From Hyalella azteca (taxonomy: Eukaryota; Arthropoda; Malacostraca; Amphipoda; Hyalellidae), in NCBI RefSeq assembly GCF_000764305.2, contig NW_025933269.1, positions 1 through 64,000 of the forward strand: a stretch of 64,000 nt of DNA. The letters run 5' to 3'. The position numbers were made by a program, and so were the translations under genes. How positions within the stretch are numbered: the stretch's first letter is position 1; each line of letters opens with the position of its first letter. This document shows positions 35,150 through 46,806 of the stretch, piece after piece. The notes beneath the pieces were generated by a model, which did no database searches, had not been told where the DNA came from, and saw nothing but the letters and a program-made list of their open reading frames with translations.

Positions 35150-36330
35150 TCCATGCTGGCAACGTAAATCCATAGCTCACCCTTACTGCATAGTAACCCC
35201 CTGAACTATATGCCATGTGTTCAGTCAATTTCGATCTCAATTAACACTGAGTTCCGTAGTGCGTAGACACCCCTGGACTGCATTCCATGTGTTCAGTCGC
35301 TTGCAACCTAAATCCATAACTAGCCCATAGTGCATAGTTCCCCTGAATTGCATATGATATGTTCAGTCACTATCAATCTCAGTCCAAATCAAGCTTCCAG
35401 TGCGCAGTCTCCCCTGGATTGCAATCCATGTGTGCCGTTGCTAGCAACCTAATTCCATGACTAGCGCGTACTGCATAGTAATCCCTCAACTGCATGTATG
35501 TGTTCAGTCACTTTCAACCTCAATTGACATCATGCTCCGTTGTATGTAGTTACATCTGAACGGCATCCCTTGTATTCAGTCACTAGCGATCTAAATCGGT
35601 AACTAGTCTGTACTGAAACACGTCGACTACAACCCCTTGCAGCACGTATGGGGTTCAATCTCCTGTTTAGAGAGGCAAGTTAAGTTCTTTACTTTCTTAA
35701 GAGTAACGTTAAGTTCTTCACTATGATAAATATTATTTCAAATTCTTTACTTCCTTAGAAATAATGTTATGCTTTTCAGTTTCGTAAATATAATGTCAAG
35801 TTCTTTTACTTTTTCCAAATATTACTTTTCAAAAATATACTCTCTAGTTACTTGTGAATAATGTTAAGTTCTTTACTCTCTTATATATAATGTTAAGATC
35901 TTTACTTTCTGAAATACAATGTCATGTTCTCAACTTTCTTAAATATAATGTTAAGTACACTACTTTTTCAATATATTTATATTCCTGAAGGAGGTTCGGC
36001 TCATGAACTACTGCACAGCTTTTAGTGTACAGCCTCATGTGCATAACCTCCTATGTTCAGCCTCTTGTGTACAGCTTTTAGTCTATAGCCTCACGTGTAC
36101 CACTTTTTATGTTAAGCCTCTTGCGTACAGTACAACTTCTTGTGTACAACCTCTTGTGTACCAGGTCTCGTTTTCAACCTCTGGTTTACAACCTCTTGTG
36201 TACAACCTCTCGTGTCCCACCTCTCGTGTAGATTGAACCTCTTGTGTACAACCTCTTGTGTACTCCTCTAGTGTACAACCTATCGTGTACAGCATCTGGT
36301 GTAAGAGTTCCAGGTTTACCGTACTGTATG
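35150..36330. repeat. Composite satellite locus, copy 1
   Basis: Three different repeat blocks in fixed order: a degenerate ~120-bp dimeric satellite (GGACTGCATTCCATGTGTTC motif) at about 35150-35600; a ~30-bp AT-rich repeat (AATATAATGTTAAGTTCTTT) at about 35670-35970; a unique block CTGAAGGAGGTTCGGCTCAT at about 35984; then a 15-bp minisatellite based on TGTGTACAACCTCT at about 36028-36300. The same order recurs at 36930-38745. Confidence 0.8.
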
Positions 36331-36550
36331 TTTCCCTGGTGTACACATTTGCTCAGGCATTTTTCACTCGAAAAAATGTTATGAAATGAAGTAGATTGGT
36401 ATTTCTTATGTTTCCGATTAGAGAAAAATTGCAAAATAATGTTGTAGATGTGCATTCAGTTAGTCAATTTTTCGAAGTTCCGTTCAACTCGCTAAAGCAT
36501 ATTGACCTCATTTCCTTGAGAAGTCATCAATGGCCGTTCAACATCAATCA

Positions 36551-36609
36551 AATATCACACGAAGCCAAATTGGGGGGATCGATCCCCCAATTTGGCTTTG
36601 TGTGATATT
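36551..36609. repeat. Near-perfect palindrome
   Basis: AATATCACAC-GAAGCCAAATT and its reverse complement flank a centre of GGGGGGATC/GATCCCCC, with arms of about 29 bp and almost no loop. It sits between the two composite satellite copies. It could be the fused ends of a foldback element or a replication or assembly inversion point. Confidence 0.8.
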
Positions 36610-36929
36610 TTTATGGGGTTATCTTAAATAATTTTTTTCCAGTAATGTCCAAGGACCCTATCTCATTTGAAGAACAACATGCGCCAAGTTATCGCCAACA
36701 TACTTGTCAAAATGTTTCAGATAAATGAACGGAAGTACAAAAATCTAATGCATTGACAATGGAGATCATCATTTGTCCGATACCATCTTTAAAACTAAGA
36801 GATACAAAAATTCAGGTAATGTTTTTTTAATGAACCTTGTATGGCAAATTTCATTAAAATTGGCTATTATTCTATTATTTATTTTTTATCGAGCTATCAA
36901 ATCGGAAAGTTTCCGTGAACCTCTGTATC

Positions 36930-38745
36930 ACATAAACCCAGAGTCACTATTCACGAATAGTTTCCCCTGGACTGCGTTTCATGTGTTTAGTCATTAGCAA
37001 TTTGATACACACGTTCACCTTGTGCGTGTAGTTGCACCTAGATAGAACTCCATCTGTTCAGTCGCTGGCAAGCTAAATCCATTACTAGGCCTTACTGTAT
37101 AGTTACCCCTGAAATGCATGCGATGAGCTCAGCCATTTTCAACATTAATCCACACCGAGCTCCGTAGTGCGTAGTTACCCCTGGACTGTTTTGCATGTGT
37201 TTAGTCGTTAGCAACCTAAATCCAAAGCTAGCCCGTAGTGCATAGTTACCCCTGAAATGCATGCCACGTGTTCAGTCATTATCAACCTTAGTTCATACCA
37301 AGGTCCGTAGTGCGTAGTTACCCCTGGACTGCATTCCATGTGTTCAGTCGCTAGCAACCTAAATCCAAAGCTAGCCGGTAGTGCATAGTTAGCCCTGAAC
37401 TACATGCCAAGTTTTCAGTAATTATCAACATCATTCCATATTGAACTCCGTACTGCGTAGTTATACCTGGACTGCATTCAATGTGTTCAGTCGCTAACAA
37501 CCTAAATACATAATTAGACTGGACTGCATAGTTACCCCTGAACTGCATTATTTAATCATTTACTATCAGCCTCGAGTCACACCATGCTTCGTTGTGCATA
37601 GTTACTTCTGAACTGCATTCCATGCGTTCAGTCACTAGCAATCTAAATTGACAACTAGTCCGTACTGAAGAAGGTTGACTCCCACCCCCTGAAAGACATA
37701 GATGCCTACCTAAAGCAGAGGCGAGTGAAGTTCTATATTTTCTTGGGAGTAATGTTAAATTCTTTTCTTTCTACATTTCCTTTCCATTCCTTAATTTCTT
37801 AAATATAATGTCAAGTTCTTTAATTTCTTATGATTAATGTTAAGTTGTTTACCATCATAAATATTATGTAAAGTTCCTTACTTTCTTATATATAAAGCTA
37901 AGTTTATCAGTTTCTAAAGAATAACGGTAAGTTCTCTACTTTCTTACATATGATATTAAGTTCGCTACTTTTTTCGATATATTCTTACTCCTGAAGGAGG
38001 TCCGGCTCATGAACCACTGCACAGGTCTATCGATCGATACACAGAGAAATGTATGATAACTTGCCCAAATAACCTTGCACTTTTGCCCATGATGGGTGAT
38101 TGTGACTCAATTTGACCAAACAATATGTTCTGTAAGTGCTACTTCCGCTCTCTAATCAAGCTGTTGGTAAGAAAGTGGTTCACTGTAAGAACAATGCATG
38201 TATTGTTTCTGAGTGTATATTAATTTCTTAAACTAATATTTGTATATTAATTTCTGAGTGTAGGTGTCACGTGGATAATCCGTAGGACGTTAATGATGAA
38301 ATTTGCTCACCCATTGATTATCGTTTATAATACAGCGTCTTGTGTACATCCTCTTGTGTACAAGCTCTCGTGTACAGCTTCTAGTGGACAGCCTCTTGTA
38401 TACAAAATCCTATGTTCAGCCTCTGGTGTACAACCTCTTGTGTACAACCTCTCGTGTACAAGCTCTCGTGTACAAGCTCTTGTGTACAAGCTCTCGTGTA
38501 CAACATCTCGTGTACAACCTCTCGTGCACAACCTCTCGTGTACAACCTCTCGTGTACAACCTCTCGTGTACATTCTCTTGTGTACAGCCTCTTGTGTACA
38601 ACCTCTCATGTACAACCTCTTGTGTACAACCTCTCGTGTACAACCTCTTGGGTACAACCTCTTGGGTACAACCTCTCGTGTACAACCTCTTGTGCACAAG
38701 CTCTCGTGTACAACCTCTCGTGTAGAGCCTCTTGTGTACAACCTA
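36930..38745. repeat. Composite satellite locus, copy 2
   Basis: Repeats the order of copy 1: ~120-bp dimeric satellite at about 36930-37690, AT-rich 30-bp repeats at about 37740-37975, the block CTGAAGGAGGTCCGGCTCAT at about 37991, then the 15-bp minisatellite. About 300 bp of extra sequence (38030-38330) precede the minisatellite in this copy. Confidence 0.8.
38334..38745. repeat. 15-bp minisatellite, about 27 units
   Basis: Tandem 15-mers of consensus ACCTCTCGTGTACAA with C/T changes at CTCTCG/CTCTTG. Because 15 is a multiple of 3 and the unit lacks stops, long frames stay open on both strands (periodic VQPLVYNLSCTTSR- or YTRGCTREVVHERL-type peptides). These are not considered genes. Confidence 0.92.
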
Positions 38746-39118
38746 ATGATTATTAAAATTATTATTCAAAATATTCTCAAACTTATTATCAAAATTATTA
38801 TTAAAATATTCTTAATAATATTATTGAAATAATTCCAATAGTAAATTTAACACTAATTACAATAGTAACTCAACAATTATTTCACTAAAAATTTCACTAA
38901 TAATTTAAACGCTACTTGCAATAATAATGCTAACATTAGGCTAATTTCAATAGTACTTTTATTAATAAATTCAATAAGAATTTTAATAATAATTGGAAAA
39001 ATAATCTCATCATTAATTTGAATAATAATTTCAATATTAATTTTAAAAATATTTTGAATAATAACTTCAATAATACTTTGAATAAGGTTTCATTGATATT
39101 TTTATACTATATGATATC
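38746..39118. repeat. AT-rich TTATTAAAATTATT-type simple repeat
   Basis: Interspersed ATTATTAAAAT, AATAATTTCAATAAT and similar short motifs continue for about 370 bp after the minisatellite; low complexity, no gene. Confidence 0.6.
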
Positions 39119-40250
39119 GCCTCATCTATTAATGTGAACTGTAAGCTTTTTGCCAACGATGCCGTGTTCTATGTCTCGAGAAACTCGTACGGTGACGCGT
39201 ACGATAATATATAATATATCAGTGCTGTCATTGAATCTGTCAAGATGGCTACTTGCAAACATGCTAGTGGCGCATACAGACAAGACCAAGTTGATGCTTT
39301 TTACTCCAAAATTATTTTTCATTTTTACTTGACATCACCTTTAATGGGACAATATTACAATGTGTCGATGAATTCAGGTATCTTGGTTTAATCCTAGGCA
39401 ACAAGATCTCATTCAATAAACACATTAACCAAGTCTTTTGAGGGCTGAGTAAAGTCCACGGAGTTTTCCGTGCTTTATGAAATGTTTTAACTTTCTCTTC
39501 ATTAAAAACGCTTGTCTATGTATTGTCCTTATCAAAACTATGAAGCACTTTATAGTAATCTGGGGGGGTGGACATTTCAATACAAAACACGGGTCATCAC
39601 ATTACTTAATAAATCGTTGCGTTCTATGCTTAGGGTTAGGGATGATGATGATACTATTCCCTTGGCATGCACTAGCCAAATACAGTGGGGGGAAATAAAT
39701 ATTCGTACACTTGAAAAATTGTATTTTAATGTATGTAAGTACACAAACTTAACAGGAAAAGTGATTTAAATTATGTATAGAGATGCATAGTATTAAAAAA
39801 TACTATCAAAAGAAATTAAATCTCAATGCAACAAAAAACAATGCAACATGTTCACTTTTCGGGTGAAAAAAGTATCTCTATACATAATTTAAATCACTTT
39901 TCCTGTTAAGTTTGTGTATTTACATACATTAAAATACGATTTTTCAAGTGTACGAATATTTATTTCCCCCCACTGTATATAGGCAGTGGAAAATTTTAAA
40001 ACTTGACATGTTCAGATTTTAACTTTGAAAATTCATGAATATAGATAACACTTTACCATGATGAACATTTTTAAATCTGCTTTCGCCTCTCTTGTTCCCC
40101 AACATTCCCACAACACCATGGGCGTTCGATTTAACTTCCCACCGGTTCGTTTTGAAATAGAAAGAAGCGGTACCGTTTTTAATTGTGTCAAATATTTTAA
40201 CAAATAGACAGATGAATTCAAACAAGATTGCTCCAGAACGTCTTTAAAAA
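39119..40250 (+). mobile_element. LINE reverse-transcriptase 3' remnant split by a MITE
   Basis: Fragments of a second LINE family: CKLFANDAVFYVSRNSYG (catalytic FADD decayed to FAND), KTKLMLFTPK, CVDEFRYLGLILGNKISFNKHI, and IVIWGG up to 39680. After the 39683-39975 MITE the tail continues (FASLVPQHSHNTMGVRFNFP). Multiple stops and frame changes make it dead. Confidence 0.75.
39683..39975. mobile_element. Tc1/mariner-type MITE
   Basis: A 293-bp element with ~100-bp terminal inverted repeats beginning CAGTGGGGGGAAATAAATAT, flanked by TA on both sides (39681-39682, 39976-39977). CAGTG ends plus a TA duplication identify the Tc1/mariner superfamily. No coding content. The arms are highly similar, indicating recent activity. 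Confidence 0.9.
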
Positions 40251-42700
40251 TAAAATTGCGTGATTTTATCCTTAACCAGTATTAATTTAATTTCGATTAT
40301 CACCCAAGTTTCAAGCATTTTGGCAAGATAAGCTCATGGCTTCAATTAATGCAATGTCAGCAACTCTCGCGAGCTGAACTCTTTGCCCTGGCGCACAATC
40401 TATAGCGCTTCTAGTTCTGAATCTGCCCTACAGTTAAAACAGATAATATTGTTATAGTTTATTCTACTGATAGAGATTATCTCTGCGATCTGAAAACAGA
40501 TGCACATGCACATTTTTTAATACAGGCAGTAGGCACAGGTGCAGGTCAGCAGGCTCGCATACAAGTAAATTGACAAAAATTCGATACAAATGTTCATGTT
40601 TTCTGGACGTCTCAGAACATTCTCAGTCTTTTTTTTTTCTTTAATTGGAATTTATGGGAGCCTCTGAAGACTGGTTCAATGCAGCCCCATGTCAGAACAG
40701 TTGAAGGAACTTAACTGAATTATGTTTTCTTGTACAAAATTGGGTGTATTGAAAAAAAAATAACTCAAGATTTCTCAATGGCTGAAGGGTTCCAGAACAT
40801 GGTGCAATTACATATCAATTTTAAATTACCTTGGTAATTTGAGTTTTGGGAACGCCGAACTTAAATTAGAGGAGTGGCGGCTTGCTGTTCGCAGCCCCCG
40901 TGCGCACGGCAGACAACCTCCCACCATAGTGGCAAACCAGAGCTTTTTTAGAATCAGTTCATTTTTAATTTCATCATTTACTCAAGATTTAAGCCAATTT
41001 CTTATGTATGATAATGCTGGTATCCAGGATACTTTATTGGTCTACTTATAGGACTCAAAAATGAACTTGAGGGAGAGTCTAAAAAACTCTCTGCTTTGCC
41101 ACTATGCCTCCCACGCTGACAGTCTAGATAACACTGCCTGGCTCACAGCAGTCGTCGTGCAAGCGGTTTTTCAATACAAAATAGTCTTAGAGTGCTAACA
41201 CAGTAGTAACCACTCACCTGGGGACACTAACCACTACCTGGGGACACTAACCACTCACCTGGGGGCACTAACCACGAACCCGGGGGTACTAACCACACAT
41301 GGAGGCATCTTAAAATTTTTGTAACGAAATTTGGCAACTTCAGGGGAGCACAAAAATAACGAATTCGGCAACTTCAGGGGAGCACAAAAATAACGAATTT
41401 GGCAACTTCAGGGGAGCAGAACTTCAGGAGTTAAACTTCACTTTAGCTGGTCGTACCATGGCATCCGCCGGCTCAACGCCTCGGAGCGGGACAGTACGGC
41501 ATTTTCGAAGTTCGAGAAAGATACTAGATAGTTCTAGAAAGGTTGACGTAGCAGCCGGCCGAAGCCGGCTACTCTCACGGGAGCTTAGCACCAACATTCT
41601 CAGTCGAATAGTTCGATGGAAAAATACACTTCTCTGTGACCCGAATACATGGGTCCGGGTCCGGGTTTTAGTCACAAGGTCCGGGGTCAGGCGGACCTGA
41701 CATAAAATTTTTCCAAGTAAATTGACAAAAATTAAATAAAATTGTTTTACGTTTTCTGGACGTTTCAAAACATTATCTATTGATTTTTTCGATCGAAAAA
41801 TGCACTTTTCTGTGACCCTCGTGTACCGGTGCGACGAAATTTATCTACATATGAAAATTTTATATGTAAAATTTAAAGTTTTCTCAACGTTTCAGATGAT
41901 TTGCAGCCTCTTCATTATTGCGAACCTGGTACAGCGGAACGATCGGGTCCGGGTTTTAGTCAGTACCCTCGTTGAGACACCCTGCCAAGGCTGTGCTGGG
42001 AACGCATTCTCTGGTATTCACACCAATGAATTTTCTTAATGGTAAAAATAATAACACAAAATTTAGGATGCATACACAATAATTTTTCAACTAGTAAGTA
42101 TTGAAATTTTCAAATACACATTCATTCCAATAAAAACGTCTGTAAGGGCGGTATTCTCAAGCTGTACTCGAATTTTTTTCTATAATCTAAATTACATGTG
42201 AATGAGTCCTTAGCGTAAAACGAAACGTCATTTTCTTTTTCACGTTTAATTTCAAGGTTTCTCTCAACTGTGATATGATTCTGTCTGCCGCCATGTGACT
42301 GTGTGCCAAGTTCATCGAAAATGTGAACATTGATAATAATGAACTCGTTTCATCACACGTAGGTAGAAGGAAGTTAAAATGATAATTACAGTGAAATATG
42401 ATGCTTGGAGTCACTATTTTGTTCAACAAAATGATGCTGATAATTTAAATCTAGCTTCGCATTAGAAGAGAGGCCTCTTGCATTGAGAGTTGTTCCACTA
42501 ACGCATGACTAAACTGTTGAGAATTCACGTTATAATTAATTAGGTAATCACGATTGTACACAATTCACGAGTTTTCATGCAAGCTTGAGGATAACTCACC
42601 GCGTGAACGTGTCAGTTGCAAAATCAATTCAACGAGACGAGTAAATGATAATAGAAACTAATGATTGTGGAAATAAGTCATTATTATGCTTAGACTTCAA
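40251..42700. other. Intergenic with repeated fragments
   Basis: No gene. Related non-coding fragments recur: AAGTAAATTGACAAAAATT followed by TTTTCTGGACGT at about 40562 and 41718, and TTCGATGGAAAAATACACTT / GGTCCGGGTTTTAGTCA at about 41610-41680 and 41785-41965, suggesting remnants of one repeat family. Confidence 0.45.
41205..41420. repeat. Two adjacent short tandem arrays
   Basis: Four degenerate ~24-bp units of ACTAACCACTCACCTGGGG (41205-41305), then three ~34-bp units of GGCAACTTCAGGGGAGCACA (41330-41420). Confidence 0.8.
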
Positions 42701-44442
42701 CTGTAACATAAAATTTATTGAAGAAAGAGCAGACACCCCATACAAAGCTCGGATTTATTCACAGCACAACGGCCGTCAAAAGTAGCTCACTCTATCAGCT
42801 CCGAGCGATTAACATTACAATAACGTGTACTAATATAGACATGGCTTATGCTTAAGGATGGAAGATCAGTTGATTACATACAAGAAATTTATAGCAACTA
42901 ACTATTAATAAACTTTGAAGGAATAATCTGGACAACTACAATGCTCTAGCTTTCCTAAGCTCAATTTGAAGAACTCTGCATTAACACAGCGTGGCAGGGC
43001 CCGATTAAGCGGCAGAAACTCTTTCCAGTCTCACCATACAGGTGTAATATCTCACAGATTTAATAACAATCAAAATCTTACATACGTTATTGTTTAAACT
43101 GGTACGGTATTTTGAAATTAGGTTACAGTACTCCAAGGTTTTTGACATTGATGTAATCGCCAGTAATGCTACAGAAGATAAAATGAAATATGTACTGAAG
43201 AAGATATCACTGAACCTACGGTGACTACCAAGAAAGATAGCATAGAACACATGACATGTCAATCAATGGCGACCAACTGCGCCATTTCTGCACAACGCAG
43301 GTTTCAAGAAATAATTATTTCAGTGTGCAGAACTGACCAATGTGAGGGAAATTGTTCATACAAAGAAATAATTCTTCAACAATTTGTATTGCAGCATTGA
43401 TTCATAAAATTTATAATATATCGACCTTATGCTCGTTCCTTCATTGAAAAAAATATGTTAGCAAGGCAAAATAAAATGAAAGGAGAAAACGCAAAATGAT
43501 TCAGTTCTAGTAAAAGCACAGACATAATCGTTTTCATTATATTAATACAGCTCAATATGTAGAACTTTCAGTGTTAAAAAATATTGAGCGCAAGCACAAC
43601 CATGTTCTTAAATAATACAATAATGCGCAACAGCACCAATGGAGGGGACAAACTTTCATGGCAACCAGCGCAAGCAATGCCTAGGCTTTGGATTGACGAA
43701 AGGTGGCTGTCATGAGTACAAATGTGGAGTAGTCTGAAGCTAAATAGAAAGTAGTACAAAGCCTCCCAAAAATGGAAGACATTGAGTGAAAATAACGCAA
43801 ATTTTGAATAGATATGTCCAAATGTTAATAGCTTGGGTCGTTCTGTGGTAAACCTGGACTGTCAGACGGAACCAATTGTAAAAAATGTCAATATTATTTT
43901 AATAACAAATTCGGTGTTTGAATCCAACTTATCCTGGAATGTGTATCCTCGGTTTACTTACTCTTACATTCCTATGAGCTAGTAAAGGCTGGAGTGGCTG
44001 GAAGCATGACAGTTGCTCATCTATTTATCTGAGCCACTTATATACGGCACCACCTCCAACTCTAACACCAAAGGCGGCACCACCTCTAACTCTTAACACC
44101 AGCTCGTGCGCAATGGCGTTATGGCACCAGCCATACTTGTCATACACAGGCGTCAGCATATACATTTAACTGTCGACAGCCTTATTACACTAAGACGTAC
44201 GATCATATCGGCCATACTATTAAGTTTTTCCTACGCTACTTGCACAAACACTAGCAGTGCAACTTACTACTTTATCTCCGAAAAAAATACTCGCAGGTTA
44301 AAAACTCTATTTTAGGCAGTATCAGTTAGACTTTTCATATACTATTACAACTTGGGCTTCTATACTCAGAGGCATTTACGTAAGCTATGATAAACGATAA
44401 CGCTAAATACATTTTGTAGAGCATACAAGAGACAACCAACTC
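42701..44442. other. PC 3' flank, possible long 3' UTR
   Basis: No coding sequence recognised. The nearest minus-strand AATAAA signals downstream of the PC stop are at 42754-42759 and 42714-42719, so a 3' UTR of about 1.7 kb is possible. Confidence 0.4.
42754..42759 (-). terminator. PC: Candidate PC poly(A) signal
   Basis: AATAAA on the minus strand 1.7 kb after the PC stop, with a second one at 42714-42719. Non-canonical signals closer to the stop are possible. Confidence 0.3.
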
Positions 44443-46806
44443 TTATTTCGGTTCATAAACGAGCAATAGGTCATCGCCCTCAAGCTTCATGTCCTTGGCG
44501 ACGAGCACCTTGGAGATGATGGCGTTGGCGGGGGCCTGCACCACCGTCTCCATCTTCATGGCGCTGAGCACGAGCAGCGGTTGTCCCTTGACCACCTCAT
44601 CCCCCGCCTTCACCCGCACCTCCATCACCGTGCCAGGCATGGGGGCGCCCAGCTCACCCACCGCGCCAGGGTTTATCTTCGGGTGCACGTGGATCTCCTG
44701 CGCAGCATTTTTGTCAACTTGATTCATAAAATAAAATTATTTTACTGGTAAAACGCAGTTATTAGCGTTTAAAGTTTCACAGATTCAAGCATGTAACGCA
44801 AAGATTTGATTTTAAAAGTTGCCGTAAACATGTCTTAAAACGAAAATTGAAATCTTCAAAGAACCTCACAAAATATGAAATTTGCTGCCACTTGGAGAAT
44901 GCCTAGTTGTGGGCAACTTCGATCCTAAAATCATAAATAACTTGTTAAGGATGTCCCGAGATCACCAGGAGAACCCGTTACCTTGGCCGCCTCCTGGTCT
45001 TTAATGAAGACGGACCGCAGTTGCCCGTTCAACTCGAAAAAGACTTCGCGTTCACCGCTCGCTGTGAGATCCTCAGCCATTGCCAGGGTTTTGATATGCA
45101 AAGTTTTGCCTTTTTCGATCACCACTTCAAACTCTTCGCCAACTTTTGGTCCAGTCAAGAATATGCGAGTGTCTAGCTTGTCAACAGGGCCATACTTTTC
45201 GCGGAACTGCAGGAATTCTTCCGTCACCTTGAATAAAGGAAAACGTTTTCATTAAATACATTAAATACATGGAGACATCATAACGTTTCCGTCCATCAAC
45301 CGCATCAAATGGTCAATTATTTTGTAAGCACTTAATTTCATTAATTATTGAAATAATTTTCTTTCAGTTTTTACAAATAGACAATTTCATGTTCAACCTC
45401 TAGAAACACGTATTGAATGATGGCCTGGGATCACTTGACTTAAGACTAACGACTGGCGAGGACTAACGCGAGTGCACTTGAAGGAAGATGGAGCAGAATT
45501 ATTAATGTACCGTTAGTGCTGGGCGACAGTTTTCTCGTTTCATGAACTAAACCGTAGTTTCATAAAGAAGCCAATATGCGGAAATGGCAATAAAATCTGA
45601 TTTTGCACCCAGTACCTAAAAGCAAAAGCGTTAGGTGGGAACACTAAACGCTAATATGATTCGACTAGTGTATCAGTGCTGGCAAACTAAAACAGATTAT
45701 AAACTAAAACAATACAAGGTATATTGGAGCTAAATATGAGGTCACCATCTTGGCTCAGTTGCTGATGGTCCAGAAGACGGACACAGTGGTTCGCACGCGA
45801 CGCACCTGGGGGTACATGGAGTAGCTCGAGACGTCGTAGTCCGACACAGGGATCTTGAGTCTTTCTTGTAAGGATTCTTTAGCGGCGGTGAAATCGAACG
45901 GAGGCAAAGTTTCGCCAGGACGTCCCGTGACGGTCGGCAGACCTTTCAGGATCTAGCAAATAAATGGAAAAGTTTAATATGCACACGACAGCAAATTTCC
46001 CAGCGTATTGAATGATGAATTCTACACTAGAAATTCATTTCACTGTTATTAACAATCTCGATTGAAAATGACGAACATGAAAATATAAATTACGACTCGA
46101 TCACAAAAAGAAGGTAAAAAAATCACTTTAATTAAGAAGCCATTTGCAAGTCACGAATCCAGATGGTTGAACACGAATTAAGTTAATTAGTGTTCACGCA
46201 TGCATTGAACGCACCTTGGAGCGAAGAGGTTCAGGGAAGCCCTGGTATGGCTCCCCGATGTAGCCCTGCATGAACTCCACCACAGACTTGGGGAAGCTGA
46301 GCTCCTCAGCGCGCTCCAGCACCTCCTCAGCGCTAAGCTTGTTCTGCACCATAAACTGCGCGAAGTCGCCTACAACCTTCGACGAGGGCGTCACCTGCAC
46401 AGCGGATAAGGGTGTCATATAATAATGCAATGCATAATAATATTATTAGGGAAAACACACGAAAAAAGCTATCCATGAGCACTAAAGCCTTAGCAAGCTA
46501 GTGCATTCCACTTGACCTGAGCATAGTCTGTCTAATTTAGGAAGATTGATGGCATACTTTAATATCATGATCAAAATTGTACTCATTTTTCGCAGTTACA
46601 ATTGTAGATGAAAATCTTCGACCCTCAATGGAGTCTAGACAGTCTCAAGCTACAAGTCGAATATAAACTCAAGAATTTTGGGACGTTGTGGTTGTGCTTG
46701 ACGGGAGGATGTGTCGCACCTTGATAAGGTCGCCCATGAGTTGGTTGGCTTCCTTGTAGGCAGCTTTGATCTCTTCGAACTGATCGCCGAGGCCAAGGGA
46801 ATAAGC
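44443..46806 (-). other. PC: PC exons 17-21: allosteric/tetramerisation region and biotinyl domain
   Basis: Residues 883-1186. It begins [14 protein letters not shown] and continues through [53 protein letters not shown], and the biotin carboxyl carrier fold [19 protein letters not shown]. The biotin-accepting Lys1150 lies in the canonical AMKMET, 36 residues from the C-terminus as in the family. The stop is at 44445-44443. Confidence 0.95.

Noticed and set aside
38293..38832. Long frames of 127-179 codons on both strands
   Set aside because: Produced by a stop-free 15-bp minisatellite; no start context, homology or non-repetitive part.
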